Shown: positions 21,476 through 30,431, counted from the stretch's first letter. The stretch is DNA of 64,000 nucleotides from Streptomyces sp. NRRL S-37 (GCF_000721605.1 NZ_JOIZ01000008.1:1-64000); one strand, 5' to 3'. Translations and numbers: made by a program. Notes: generated by a model not told the origin, from the letters alone.

Positions 21476-22777
21476 TCACGGGCCGTCCTGCCGCCGTCCC
21501 AGGGCGAGCCTCGTCACCCGCGGCCAGTCGGGTGCCCCGCTCCCCCGCCGGGTACGCACCGCACCGCGCGGAACGCACACGCGCAGCGCTCCGGGAGCGG
21601 TCCGGCACACCACGGGGGCCGGCAGCAGCACGTGCTCCCCGTCGACACCGGCCGGGACGGTCGGGGTGTCCGCCTCCACGACGACCTCGTCGGCGGTGAG
21701 CCGCAGCAGGCCGGCCGCGCGGGGACCGCGCGCCATCCCGGCGGCCCGCACCGCGCTCTCCACCCGCACGCCCAGGACCCCCAGCCGTCCGGAGTCCAGC
21801 CGCTCCCTGCGCCCGGGCCGGGAGGCGTCGACCGCCCGCAGGTACGGATTGTTGCTGACGAGCAGGGCCTGCAGCCCGTCCGCCCGGGTCCCGTCCGCGC
21901 GCATCCGCAGCCGGGGCGCCGAGGGGCCGGACAGCAGACCGGGCATCATCCGGAGCGTGGTCCGCCGCTTCTCCTCCCGGTACGCGGGATCGCCCACGAC
22001 CGCCGCGTACGTGCCGAAGGAGGCGTTGTTGACGAACACCCGGTCCGCGGCGAACCCGAGGTCGACGCGGAGTTCGACGCCGTCCGTCAGGGCGTCCAGG
22101 GCCTTCGCCGGGTCGTCCCGGTCGAGCCCGAGGTCGAGCGCGAAGTGGTTGCGGGTGCCGGCCGGGATCACCAGGAACGGCAGGTCGTGGCGGGCGGCCA
22201 CCTCCGCCACCAGGGCCTGGGTGCCGTCCCCGCCGGCCACCGCCAGCAGGTCGGCCCCGTCGCGTACGGCGTCCTCGGCGAGCGCGGCCACGTCCTGGTA
22301 CCCGGCGCCGAGGAGCACCACCCGGGCGCCCGACGCACGCGCCCGGTCCGCCAGCCGGAAGCGGTCCACCTTGCCGCCGCCGGAACGCGGGTTCATCAGG
22401 GCCCAGGGACGGTGCGGCGGCGCGGCGGGCACCGGGTCGGCGGTCCCGGGCGCCACCGCGTTCCGCGCCGCGCCCGCGGCCAGCGCCCACAGCGCCAGGG
22501 ACACCGCGGCCGGCCCCAGCATCCCGCCCGCGGCGTACAGGGCGAGGACCGTCAGCGGTGCCGTCACGCACAGCACCGCTCCCATGATCCGCACCGCCCC
22601 GGAGTGGGCGAGCGTCCACCACAGTCCGACGGCCGCCAGGGCCAGTCCGGCGAGGCCGAGCAGCGCCCAGAGCACGCCGCGCAGGCCGGCGGCGACGAGC
22701 GGGACCAGGACGCCGGCCGCGAGGGCGAGGAGCGCCAGTCGCGCCCACCCGGCGTCCCGGCGGCCGGCGGTCCGCAC
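21476..22777 (-). CDS. diacylglycerol kinase-like lipid kinase, membrane-anchored
   Basis: A 433-residue protein. Residues 10-105 contain about four membrane helices (LALLALAAGVLVPLVAAGL and following). From about 120 there is a DAGK catalytic domain: the nucleotide-binding start ALMNPRSGGGK, the hallmark AVAGGDGTQALVAEVA, VIPAGTRNHFALDLGL, and FVNNASFGTYAAVV. It probably phosphorylates a lipid such as diacylglycerol or a related polyprenyl or sphingoid substrate at the membrane. The N-terminal membrane block is an addition to the common soluble YegS/DgkB type. It starts 10 bases after the stop of the DUF7144 gene and is likely co-transcribed with it. Confidence 0.88.
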   Translation of the reverse strand: MRTAGRRDAGWARLALLALAAGVLVPLVAAGLRGVLWALLGLAGLALAAVGLWWTLAHSGAVRIMGAVLCVTAPLTVLALYAAGGMLGPAAVSLALWALAAGAARNAVAPGTADPVPAAPPHRPWALMNPRSGGGKVDRFRLADRARASGARVVLLGAGYQDVAALAEDAVRDGADLLAVAGGDGTQALVAEVAARHDLPFLVIPAGTRNHFALDLGLDRDDPAKALDALTDGVELRVDLGFAADRVFVNNASFGTYAAVVGDPAYREEKRRTTLRMMPGLLSGPSAPRLRMRADGTRADGLQALLVSNNPYLRAVDASRPGRRERLDSGRLGVLGVRVESAVRAAGMARGPRAAGLLRLTADEVVVEADTPTVPAGVDGEHVLLPAPVVCRTAPGALRVCVPRGAVRTRRGSGAPDWPRVTRLALGRRQDGP

Positions 22778-22787
22778 GGAGCCCGGC

Positions 22788-23237
22788 TCAGCGTTCCGCG
22801 CCGGCGTGCGAACGCGGCGCGCACAGCGCCCAGATGATGAACCCGGAGAAGGCGATCATCACGACGGACCAGACCGGGTAGTACGGCAGGGACAGGAAAT
22901 TGGCGATGATGAGGAGACCCGCGATCACCACGCCGGCGACGCGGGCCCACATGGCCCCCCGGACCAGGCCGAGGCTGACGAGCACCCCGATGGCGCCGAG
23001 CACCAGATGGGTCCAGCCCCACGCGCTGAGGTCGAACTGGAAGACGTAGTCCTGCGTCGTGACGAAGACGTCGTCCTCGGCGATGCCCATGATGCCCCGG
23101 AGGATGTCGAGCACCGACACGATCATGAGCGAGACGGCGGCGAAGACCGTCAGGCCTTCGGCCCACTGCCGCTTGGCCGACGGCGCGTGCACGCCGGTGG
23201 CGCCGCGTGCGCCGTGGGTCGGGTGTGTCGCTGTCAT
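22788..23237 (-). CDS. DUF7144-type four-helix membrane protein
   Basis: A 149-residue membrane protein with a polar N-terminus of about 24 residues and four helices: GLTVFAAVSLMIVSVLDILRG, the WGWTHLVLGAIGVLVSLGLV segment, WARVAGVVIAGLLIIANFL, and SVVMIAFSGFIIWAL. The WxWxHL and the VTTQDYVFQFDLSAWGW loop are typical of the actinobacterial family now called DUF7144. Function is unknown. It is embedded among SHOCT, DUF2252 and LAL-regulator genes, a company often seen in stress-related islands of actinobacteria. Confidence 0.85.
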   Translation of the reverse strand: MTATHPTHGARGATGVHAPSAKRQWAEGLTVFAAVSLMIVSVLDILRGIMGIAEDDVFVTTQDYVFQFDLSAWGWTHLVLGAIGVLVSLGLVRGAMWARVAGVVIAGLLIIANFLSLPYYPVWSVVMIAFSGFIIWALCAPRSHAGAER

Positions 23238-23265
23238 TCCGATGCCTCGATTCGGTGTCGTGCGG

Positions 23266-23736
23266 TCAGCGCCCGGCGGAGGAGGCGAACCGGCCCGCGT
23301 GTTCCGCCGGGCCGTGGCCGCTCAGGACCAGTTCCTTCGCCCTGCGGAACTCGTCGTCCGAGATGTCGCCGCGGGCCTTGATCTCGGACAGCCGGGCGAG
23401 TTCGTCGACGCTGCTGGTACGGCCGCCGGCGCCCCTGGCGGTCTCGCGGACGTAGCTGTCGAAGGCGTCCTGCTGTGCGCGCGCCTGGGCGATCTCACGG
23501 CGCCCCATGTTCTTGCCGCGTGCGATCACGTAGACGAAGACGCCCAGGAAGGGCAGGACGACCGTGAACACCAGCCAGCCGGCCTTGGCCCAGCCGCTCA
23601 GGTCGTCGTCGCGGAAGATGTCCATGACGACCCGGAAGAGCAGGACGAACCACATGATCCACAGGAAGACGACCAGGATGGTCCAGAAGGCGCTCAGCAG
23701 CGGATAGTCGTACGCGAGATACGTCGCACCACTCAT
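23266..23736 (-). CDS. PLDc_N/SHOCT domain membrane protein
   Basis: A 156-residue protein with two membrane helices (FWTILVVFLWIMWFVLLFRVV and AGWLVFTVVLPFLGVFVYVIA, the PLDc_N-type arrangement), the arginine-rich ARGKNMGRRE turn, and a C-terminal SHOCT motif (SSVDELARLSEIKARGDISD). SHOCT domains are short helical modules thought to mediate oligomerisation. ATG at 23734-23736 (MSGATYLAYD) follows GGAGGA; an upstream in-frame start at 23772 is less likely. It lies upstream of the DUF7144 and kinase genes on the same strand, so all three may form one transcript from the gap at 23737-24260. Confidence 0.85.
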   Translation of the reverse strand: MSGATYLAYDYPLLSAFWTILVVFLWIMWFVLLFRVVMDIFRDDDLSGWAKAGWLVFTVVLPFLGVFVYVIARGKNMGRREIAQARAQQDAFDSYVRETARGAGGRTSSVDELARLSEIKARGDISDDEFRRAKELVLSGHGPAEHAGRFASSAGR

Positions 23737-23820
23737 CTCGGTCCTCCGTTCCGGGCCGCCCGCGCCCGCCATGCCGTTGTGTGCCGCCTTCAGCGTGTCC
23801 GCGACGAGGGACCACCCGCC

Positions 23821-23837
23821 TCACCCGGGACGGGTGA
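23821..23837. promoter_or_regulatory. palindrome TCACCCG-GGA-CGGGTGA, copy 1
   Basis: A perfect 7-bp inverted repeat with a three-base spacer, 85 bases upstream of the SHOCT gene start on the minus strand. An identical pair of arms recurs at 24154-24170. The two copies lie near the two ends of a 524-base divergent gap, so each could control one direction. The cognate factor is unknown. Confidence 0.65.
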
Positions 23838-24153
23838 AACACCGCCCCGGCCGGGCGTCCCGGCCGGTCCCGGCGGGACGGGGAGGACGAGCCGCGGGCC
23901 GAGGAGCCGGGTCGGCGCCCGGGCCGATTCCGCGGGCGGAACCAGGACGGCGGTCCCCGCGACGACGGCGAGCGGCACCCCGGGATCCCGGCGGGGCCCC
24001 GTCGGCAGGCCGGGGCCGCTCCGGCAGGCGCGTGTGTCCGTCCGAGACCGGGGCCGGACCGGGTGTCGCGCTCGCGGCTCCTTCTCCCGCGCGGCGCGCC
24101 CGGACCGCGGCGCGAGCGCGGGGCCGGCCTTCCGTCCGGTCGCCGTCGCCGGG
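23838..24153. other. non-coding stretch in the divergent gap
   Basis: The gap 23737-24260 holds two palindromic sites but no frame with a credible start, ribosome site or family resemblance. The interior is extremely GC-rich, with GGAGCC/CCGCGC-type low complexity and open frames on several strands that look spurious. Confidence 0.5.
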
Positions 24154-24170
24154 TCACCCGCGGCGGGTGA
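24154..24170. promoter_or_regulatory. palindrome TCACCCG-CGG-CGGGTGA, copy 2
   Basis: The same 7-bp arms as at 23821-23837, 91 bases before the DUF2252 start. Conservation of the arms with a changed spacer (GGA versus CGG) is what a dimeric regulator site would show. The LAL regulator at 26.5-29.2 kb is one local candidate but there is no direct evidence. Confidence 0.65.
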
Positions 24171-24260
24171 TCCGGTCGGGAGGCGGGCGCGGTCGGATGG
24201 GCGGCGAGCAGTCGTCGCGCGGCGAGCGGTCGTCGTGCGCGGTACGGGCGGGAGACAGTG

Positions 24261-25667
24261 ATGACGACCGTGGCGAGTCCGTTCAGCGCCTCCCTCTCCC
24301 CGGCCGAACGAGCCGCGTGCGGCAAGGAGGCACGCGGCCGTACGCCGCGCGCCTCCCACGGCCGGTTCGAGGCGGCCCGGGACCGGCCCGATCCCGTCGA
24401 CGTGATCGAGCGGCAGTCGGCGACCCGGCTGCCCGAGCTGGTGCCGGTCCGCTACGGCCGCATGCTCGAGTCCCCCTTCCGGTTCTACCGGGGAGCGGCG
24501 GCGATCATGGCGGCGGACCTCGGGCCGGCCCCGGACACCGGCCTGACCGTGCAGTTGTGCGGCGACGCCCACCTGCTCAACTTCCGCCTGCTGGCCTCCC
24601 CGGAACGCCGTCTCGTCTTCGACATCAACGACTTCGACGAGACGCACACCGGTCCCTTCGAGTGGGACGTCAAGCGGCTGGCGGCGAGCTTCGCCATCGC
24701 CGGCCGGGCGAACGGCTTCCCGGTCGAGGCGCAGCACGAAACCGTACGAGCCTGTGTGAAGGCCTACCGCCGGCGCATGCGGGAGTTCGCCGGCATGCGC
24801 GCTCTCGACGTCTGGTACGCGCAGGACGACGCCGACCGGCTGCGGGAGCTGCTGACGTCGTCGACGGACCGCGAGGCCCGGCGACGCGCCGCCCGGGCGG
24901 CGGCACGCGCCCGGACCCGTACGCAACTCCAGGCCTTCGAGAAGCTCACGCGGGTCGAGGACGGAGAGCGGCGCATCGCCCCGGACCCGCCGCTGATCAC
25001 GCCGCTGCGCGACCTGGTGGACGGCCCGTCCGCCGAGGAGGAGGCCCTGCGCGAGGTCCTGGACGGCTACGCGCGCTCGCTGTCGTCGGAGCACCGCCAC
25101 CTGCTGGGGCGCTACCGCCTGGTCGACGTGGCCCGGAAGGTGGTGGGCGTCGGCAGTGTCGGCACCCGCTGCTGGATCGTGCTCCTGCTCGGCCGGGACG
25201 ACGACGATCCCCTGCTGCTGCAGGCCAAGGAGGCGCAGGAGTCGGTGCTCGCGCCGTACGCGGACGGCGAGCGGTACGACAACCAGGGCCGCCGGGTCGT
25301 GGCGGGGCAGCGGCTGATCCAGACGACCAGCGACATCCTGCTCGGCTGGACGCACACCGTGGGCCTCGACGGACGCCCCCGGGACTTCTACGTACGGCAG
25401 TTGCACGACTGGAAGGGCATCGCCCGCCCGGAGACCATGGACCCGGGGCTGCTGCGGCTGTTCGCGCGGCTGTGCGGGGCGAGTCTGGCGCGGGCCCACG
25501 CCCGGTCCGGCGACCCGGTCGCCATCGCCGCCTACCTGGGGCGCGGCGACCGCTTCGACCGGGCGCTCGCCGGGTTCGCGCAAGACTACGCCGACCGGAA
25601 CCAGCGGGACTTCGAGGCGCTGGGCGAGGCCGTGCGGTCGGGCCGGGTGCGCGCCGAGAACGCGTGA
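24261..25667 (+). CDS. DUF2252 domain protein
   Basis: A 468-residue soluble protein. The kinase-like DUF2252 fold shows as MLESPFRFYRGAAAIMAADL, LCGDAHLLNF (the GDxHxxNF loop), VFDINDFDETHTGPFEWDVKRLAAS (the IDFDE metal site, as in aminoglycoside-phosphotransferase-like kinases), and QSSD-type VVAGQRLIQTTSDILLGW near the end. Substrate is unknown. ATG at 24261 follows GGGAGACAGTG; a GTG three bases earlier is equally possible. It is transcribed away from the SHOCT operon, under a shared gap with two identical palindromes, and ends convergently with the 65-residue gene. Confidence 0.9.
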   Translation: MTTVASPFSASLSPAERAACGKEARGRTPRASHGRFEAARDRPDPVDVIERQSATRLPELVPVRYGRMLESPFRFYRGAAAIMAADLGPAPDTGLTVQLCGDAHLLNFRLLASPERRLVFDINDFDETHTGPFEWDVKRLAASFAIAGRANGFPVEAQHETVRACVKAYRRRMREFAGMRALDVWYAQDDADRLRELLTSSTDREARRRAARAAARARTRTQLQAFEKLTRVEDGERRIAPDPPLITPLRDLVDGPSAEEEALREVLDGYARSLSSEHRHLLGRYRLVDVARKVVGVGSVGTRCWIVLLLGRDDDDPLLLQAKEAQESVLAPYADGERYDNQGRRVVAGQRLIQTTSDILLGWTHTVGLDGRPRDFYVRQLHDWKGIARPETMDPGLLRLFARLCGASLARAHARSGDPVAIAAYLGRGDRFDRALAGFAQDYADRNQRDFEALGEAVRSGRVRAENA

Positions 25668-25683
25668 CCGGCGGCCGGGGGCC

Positions 25684-25881
25684 TCACTCCGGTGCCTGGC
25701 GCATCTCCAGGACGCGCAGGCCCAGCGACTGGCAGCGGGCCAGCAGCCCGTACAGGTGTGCTTCGTCGACGACGTGCCCGAACAGCAGGGTCTGACCGGA
25801 CATCGTCACGTGGTCGAGTTCCGGAAAAACCTTGATCAGCGGTTCCGAGAGATGTCCGTCGACACGGATCTCGTAGCGCAT
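25684..25881 (-). CDS. conserved 65-residue protein
   Basis: A small soluble alpha/beta protein beginning MRYEIRVDGHLSEPL and ending GLRVLEMRQAPE. The pattern YEIRV-GxLSE, then FPEL, then QTLLFGHVVDEAHLYGLL is familiar from many actinobacterial genomes as a short standalone protein; a likely ferredoxin-like fold is suggested by the beta-alpha-beta rhythm. Function is unknown. ATG at 25879-25881 is preceded by GGGGAGCGGCTC. It often sits near stress genes, which agrees with the surroundings. It ends 16 bases from the convergent DUF2252 gene. Confidence 0.8.
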   Translation of the reverse strand: MRYEIRVDGHLSEPLIKVFPELDHVTMSGQTLLFGHVVDEAHLYGLLARCQSLGLRVLEMRQAPE

Positions 25882-25990
25882 GAGCCGCTCCCCGGGTGGC
25901 CTGGGACAGGCTGGCCGTGCCCGTACCCTGCGATCGTCCCCCGCCGGGCGGCGGCCCGGTTCACCCCGTACAGGTGAGAGGCCGCCCGTG

Positions 25991-26518
25991 TCAGTGCTTC
26001 AGCCAGAGCTTGCACGAGAGGATCACCAGGCCGAGCACGAGGTTCACCGCCGCCGACAGGGCCATCAGGCGCCGGCCGGCGCCGGCCCGGCGGGCCGCCG
26101 CCACCGACCAGCCCACCTGCCCCGCCACGGCGACGGACAGCGCGAACCACTGGGTGCCCTGCACACCGAGGCCGAGCACGGGGCTGACGGCCACGGCGAC
26201 CGCCGGCGGCACGGCGGCCTTGACGATCGTCCACTCCTCACGGCACGCCCGCAGGGCGACGTGCCGGTCCGGGCGGCGCTGCGCCAGCCGCGCCCCGAAC
26301 AACTGCGCGTGCACGTGCGCGATCCAGAACACCCCGCCGGTGAGCAGCAGGAGCAGCACCATCTCCAGCCGCGGGAACGAGCCGAGCGTGCCGGCCCCGA
26401 CGATCACCGAGGCGGCGAGCATAGACCCGTAGACGCCGCCCGTGTAGTCGGCGTGCGCCCGGCGTTCGGCGGTGCGCGCGGCACGGCCCGGCGCGCGGTG
26501 CCCGGTGCCGGCCGTCAC
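25991..26518 (-). CDS. four-helix membrane protein, function unknown
   Basis: A 175-residue protein with helices at about residues 30-50 (YGSMLAASVIVGAGTLG), 52-72 (EMVLLLLLTGGVFWIAHVHA), 98-125 (IVKAAVPPAVAVAVSPVLG) and 150-172 (LMALSAAVNLVLGLVILS). The loop HVHAQLFGARLAQRRPDRHV is Arg/His rich. No family name is recalled with confidence. GTG at 26516-26518 follows GAGGGGGAA. Another GTG at 26534-26536 overlaps the stop of the LAL gene. Either way the gene is directly behind the LAL regulator and is probably co-transcribed with it. Confidence 0.75.
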   Translation of the reverse strand: MTAGTGHRAPGRAARTAERRAHADYTGGVYGSMLAASVIVGAGTLGSFPRLEMVLLLLLTGGVFWIAHVHAQLFGARLAQRRPDRHVALRACREEWTIVKAAVPPAVAVAVSPVLGLGVQGTQWFALSVAVAGQVGWSVAAARRAGAGRRLMALSAAVNLVLGLVILSCKLWLKH

Positions 26519-26532
26519 GGGCTTCCCCCTCG

Positions 26533-29187
26533 TCACAGCAGGTCCAGCTCGCGGGCGCGGCGTACCGCCTCGTTGCGGCGGTTGACGGACAGCTTCCGGT
26601 AGACGCTCTTGAGGTGGGTCTTGACCGTGTTCACGGATACGTACAGGTCGGCGGCGATCTCCTCGGTGGACATGGTCAGGGCCAGGCGGCGCAGCACGTC
26701 GTGCTCGCGTCCGCTCAGCTCCTCGATCACCGGTGGCGGCGGCCCGTACGGGTGCGGGGACGGCCCGGTGCCAGGTGTGCGCCGGCCGGCCGGCGACGCC
26801 GAGCCCAGGTAGCGCCGGATCCACGGCCCGGCCTCGGTGAAGGGCCGCCTCAGCCGCTCCCGGCGGGCCTCCGCCAGTGCCCGTCCCACGAGTGCGCGCG
26901 CGGCCGCCGTGTCCCCTTCCTCGTCCGCGGCCTGCGCCCGTACCAGCACGGCCCGGACGGTCACGGCGGGCCCGGCGCGCCTCTCCGGACGCGCCCGGTC
27001 GAGCAGTCGTACGGCCTCGGCGGTGCCGCCGGTGGCGAGCCGGACCCGTGCGGCCCCCACCGCGCAGGCCGGCTGCTCGGCGGGCACCTCCCGCAGCAGC
27101 CCGGCGGCCGTCTCCGTGCGTCCCTCGGCGAGGTGGGCGTCGGCCGCGACGAGCGCCGTCTGCCCGCGCGCCCACGGCGAGACGGCGTCGGCGGGCACCT
27201 CCGGTTCCACCGCCTTCAGCGCGGCCCCCGGATCGCCGCGCGCCAGCCGCAGGCGCGCGGTCGTCAGGGCGCGTCCGGCCTCCCGTACGGGGTCCCGCAT
27301 CGCGGGGTGCGCCTCGGCCGCCGTGTCGAGCAGGGCCTGGGCCTGCCCCAGCTCGTCGCGGTCCACGGCGACGGCGGCCAGGACGAGCCGTTCGACGCCG
27401 GATCCGGACGGCCGGGGCAGCCCGAACCTCTCCGTCTCGGCGAGGGCCTCGCGGGCCCTGCATTCGGCCCTGCCGAGCCAGCCGTCCAGGTAGTCGATCA
27501 GGGCGAGCCGGCCGAGCGAGTCCTCGCGCGGGAGGGCCGTGGCCGCTCCCGGGGCGAAGTCCGCCACGGTGGACAGGGCGGTCCGCGCCTCCTCGAAGCG
27601 CCCGGCCCACAGCCGTGCGGAGCCGAGGTGGTCCAGCAGCAGCGCGGTGAGTTCGGGATGCCGGTCCAGCAGTTCGGCGGGGACCGCCTCCCGCAGCCTC
27701 CCGGCCGCCCGTGCCGCGTCCTCCGCCCGCTCCGGCGCACCGGCCAGCCGGGCGGCCAGCGCCTCCAGCAGGGCGCAGCTCAGCCGGGCCGCCGCCTCGT
27801 CGGCCGTGCCGTCGTGCTCCGCCAGCTCGTGCCGTGCGCGGTGCAGATGGGTCAGCCCGCCGTCGATCTCGCACCGGGCCAGCCGGCCGGCCGCCCGTAC
27901 CAGCTCCGGGGCCGCTCCCGTGCCCTCCCGCCCCATGCGGGAGAACAGTCCGGCCACCGCGTCGGAGCGCGGACCGGTGAAGAACTGGCCGATGGCGAGG
28001 TCGTCGACCAGGGCGTTCGCGGTGAACTCCCAGTCGTCGGCGGCGGCCCCGTGCCCGAGCGCCTCCGGAAGGTGTCCGGACCGCCGCAGCCACCCGGCGG
28101 CCCGCCGGTGCAGCTCGGGTTCCAGTCCGGGCAGGCGCGTCCGCAGATGGGCGCGGAGGATCTCGGCGAACAGGGGGTGGAGCCGGTACAGACCGTGCCC
28201 GAGGTGCTCGACGAAGGCGTTGTCCCGGTTCAGCCGGGCCAGGACGGCCTCGGCGTCGTCGCGCCCCGTGACCGCGTTCGCCAGGCCGGGACAGAACCGG
28301 TCGAGCACGCTCACCCGCAGCAGCAGGTCCTGGGTCCCGGCGTTCTGCCGCTTGAGCACCTCCGCCAGCAGGAAGTCGGCGATGGTGCTGCGGTCCGCCT
28401 CGAACTCCTTGAGGTACACCTCCGGGTCCGGGCTCTCCCCCGCCGCCAGCGCGCACAGCCGCAGCCCGGCGGCCCATCCCCGGGTGCGCTCCACCAGGGC
28501 GCGCACCGCGGCCGGGGGCAGCCGCAGCCCGTGCAGTTCCAGCAGCTCGGCGGCCTCGGTGGGGGTGAAGGCCAGCTCGGCGCCCCTGATCTCCGTCAGC
28601 TCGCCCGCGGCCCGGTAGCGGTGCAGGGGCAGCAGCGGCTCGGTCCGGGTGACGAGGACCAGCCGCAGCCCCGGCCCGGCGTGCCGCAGCACGAACTCCA
28701 GCTGCTCGGCGATCTCCGGGGAGGTGACCCGGTCGAACTCGTCGAGCACCAGCACCACGGGCCGCTCCCGGACGCTCAGCCCGGCGGCGAGCCGGGCCCC
28801 CAGGGTGGGGTTCACCCGGTTCGCGTCCGCCGGGAACCCGACGCCGGCGGGCGGCGGGACACCGACGGCGTGCAGCGCGCGCAGCAGATACGCCCAGAAC
28901 ATCCCGGGCCCGGTCCCGGCCGCCTCGGTGGTGAACCAGGCGACGGGCGGCCCGTCCAGACGCTCCGCCCAGTCCGCGACGAGCAGGGTCTTCCCGGCGC
29001 CCGCCGCGCCGTTGACCATGGTCAGCGGCGTCCGCAGCCCCTGGTCGAGACGCCTGGTCAGCCGCTCCCGCCGCAGGTACGTCACCGGCCGCGCCGGCAC
29101 GGCGAACCTGGTCCGCAGGAAGGGATCCCCGTGCGGGTCGGCGAAGGGTTCCGCGGCGGACGAACCGTCCCCTTCAAGCCCGGTCAT
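26533..29187 (-). CDS. LuxR-family LAL (MalT-like) regulator
   Basis: A large ATP-binding LuxR-type activator of 884 residues. Walker A is GAAGAGKT at 60-67, Walker B RPVVLVLDEFDR at about 153-164, followed by a winged-helix region (RLHPLFAEILRAHLRTRLPG) and a long run of alpha-helical TPR-like repeats from about 390 to 790. The C-terminal 60 residues carry the LuxR helix-turn-helix (LSGREHDVLRRLALTMSTEE, then VNTVKTHLKSVYRKL). ATP plus a ligand bound to the repeats usually switches such proteins on. ATG at 29185-29187 follows GGTGAG. It is divergent from the septum-formation lipoprotein gene. Confidence 0.92.
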   Translation of the reverse strand: MTGLEGDGSSAAEPFADPHGDPFLRTRFAVPARPVTYLRRERLTRRLDQGLRTPLTMVNGAAGAGKTLLVADWAERLDGPPVAWFTTEAAGTGPGMFWAYLLRALHAVGVPPPAGVGFPADANRVNPTLGARLAAGLSVRERPVVLVLDEFDRVTSPEIAEQLEFVLRHAGPGLRLVLVTRTEPLLPLHRYRAAGELTEIRGAELAFTPTEAAELLELHGLRLPPAAVRALVERTRGWAAGLRLCALAAGESPDPEVYLKEFEADRSTIADFLLAEVLKRQNAGTQDLLLRVSVLDRFCPGLANAVTGRDDAEAVLARLNRDNAFVEHLGHGLYRLHPLFAEILRAHLRTRLPGLEPELHRRAAGWLRRSGHLPEALGHGAAADDWEFTANALVDDLAIGQFFTGPRSDAVAGLFSRMGREGTGAAPELVRAAGRLARCEIDGGLTHLHRARHELAEHDGTADEAAARLSCALLEALAARLAGAPERAEDAARAAGRLREAVPAELLDRHPELTALLLDHLGSARLWAGRFEEARTALSTVADFAPGAATALPREDSLGRLALIDYLDGWLGRAECRAREALAETERFGLPRPSGSGVERLVLAAVAVDRDELGQAQALLDTAAEAHPAMRDPVREAGRALTTARLRLARGDPGAALKAVEPEVPADAVSPWARGQTALVAADAHLAEGRTETAAGLLREVPAEQPACAVGAARVRLATGGTAEAVRLLDRARPERRAGPAVTVRAVLVRAQAADEEGDTAAARALVGRALAEARRERLRRPFTEAGPWIRRYLGSASPAGRRTPGTGPSPHPYGPPPPVIEELSGREHDVLRRLALTMSTEEIAADLYVSVNTVKTHLKSVYRKLSVNRRNEAVRRARELDLL

Positions 29188-29453
29188 GGCGCTCACCGCC
29201 CCTGTTCGGCTGTGGCTTCCTCTCAGCATCCCAGCACCGGGGGCGGAGGGCGCGTCGTACGGTGCCGCTCCGCCGGGGGCGCGGGCCCGCGCACGCCCCT
29301 CCGCACGCTCGCCGGCACCCGGATACAACCTTCGCGGTCCGTCGTGAGTCGGAGACGTCACTACGGGGTGAGGGCCTCCGTGCGACCGGGCCACGGAAAT
29401 GGCATACGATGCGCGCGACTCTCATAAAGATCACATAAGAGGATGCACATATC

Positions 29454-30341
29454 ATGGCAATCCGTGCCGCCCACCGTTCCCTTCGCGGCATATCCGCCGT
29501 CGTCGCCCTGCTCGCGATCGGCGCGGTGGGATGCTCGGAGGTCTCCGACGCCGTCGACAGCGCCAAGGACGGCGCGAAGAAGGTGGCCCGCCAGCGCTCG
29601 GTGTTCTCGCTGGACATCGGTGACTGCTACAACCCGAACGGCAAGGCCGAGGGGGAGGCGTACTCCGTCGAGATCGTGCCCTGCGACGAGGCGCACGAGG
29701 GCCAGGTCGTCGGCGAGTTCACGATCGACGAGGGCACGGAGTACCCCGGCGACGACAAGATCTCGACGATCGCGGACGACCGCTGCCCGGTCGAGGCGCA
29801 GAAGTACTCCCCGGACACCTGGGCGCTCCCCAAGGGTGCCGCCCTCTTCTACTACACCCCGACCATGGAGAGCTGGGCGACCGGCGACCGCGCGGTGAGC
29901 TGCACCTACACCGCGGAGGGGGGCAAGCTCAACGGCTCGCTGGAGACCGCGAAGTCCCTCAAGCCCGAGCAGACCACGTACCTCACGGGTTCGAACGCGC
30001 TCTACGAGGCCCTGTGGGCGAACCAGCCCGAGAAGGACACCGTCGAGGACGACCTGGCCGGCTACAAGGCGCAGGCCAAGGCCGTCGCGGCCGCCCTCGA
30101 CGCGCACGTCGAGGGCCTGGGCGGCATCGAGGGCACCGAGGTCGGCAAGCTCCGCGCGACGCTGACGAAGGCGGCCGGCAACTGGAAGAAGGCCGCGAAC
30201 GCCGCCGACGCCGACGCGTTCTACATCGCCTACGACCCGGCGTTCACCGACATCGACCCGAACAAGTCGGTCGCCGCCCGCAAGGAACTGGGCCTGGCCA
30301 CCACCGTCCCGGCCGACGAGGCCGAGGTCTGGGCGGGCTGA
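29454..30341 (+). CDS. septum-formation family lipoprotein
   Basis: A 295-residue exported lipoprotein: a signal peptide with RSLRGISAVVALLAIGA and lipobox AVGC (Cys27 would be lipidated). The Septum_form-like region has paired cysteines at DIGDCYNP and EIVPCDEAHEGQVVGEF, then DDRCPVEAQKY and RAVSCTYTA. The C-terminal 120 residues are helical and charged. The family name comes from distant links to a mycobacterial protein; a role in division is not shown. ATG at 29454 lies in an AT-richer stretch (ATAAAGATCACATAAGAGGATG) that stands out against its surroundings and holds the promoter. Confidence 0.8.
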   Translation: MAIRAAHRSLRGISAVVALLAIGAVGCSEVSDAVDSAKDGAKKVARQRSVFSLDIGDCYNPNGKAEGEAYSVEIVPCDEAHEGQVVGEFTIDEGTEYPGDDKISTIADDRCPVEAQKYSPDTWALPKGAALFYYTPTMESWATGDRAVSCTYTAEGGKLNGSLETAKSLKPEQTTYLTGSNALYEALWANQPEKDTVEDDLAGYKAQAKAVAAALDAHVEGLGGIEGTEVGKLRATLTKAAGNWKKAANAADADAFYIAYDPAFTDIDPNKSVAARKELGLATTVPADEAEVWAG

Positions 30342-30431
30342 CGTCCCGTCGGGCCGGAGGGGGCCGGGTCCGTCGGGGACCCGGCCCCGTCCGCGGAGGT
30401 CCGATCGCCCCCGTTGTCAGTGCCCTGCGGC

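Noticed and set aside
23771..25795. Long plus-strand frame overlapping DUF2252 in another phase
   Set aside because: DUF2252 motifs are clear in the other frame; this one is Arg/Pro/Gly noise.
26614..29427. 937-codon plus-strand frame antisense to the LAL regulator
   Set aside because: The LAL gene has Walker and LuxR motifs; the antisense frame has no recognisable fold.
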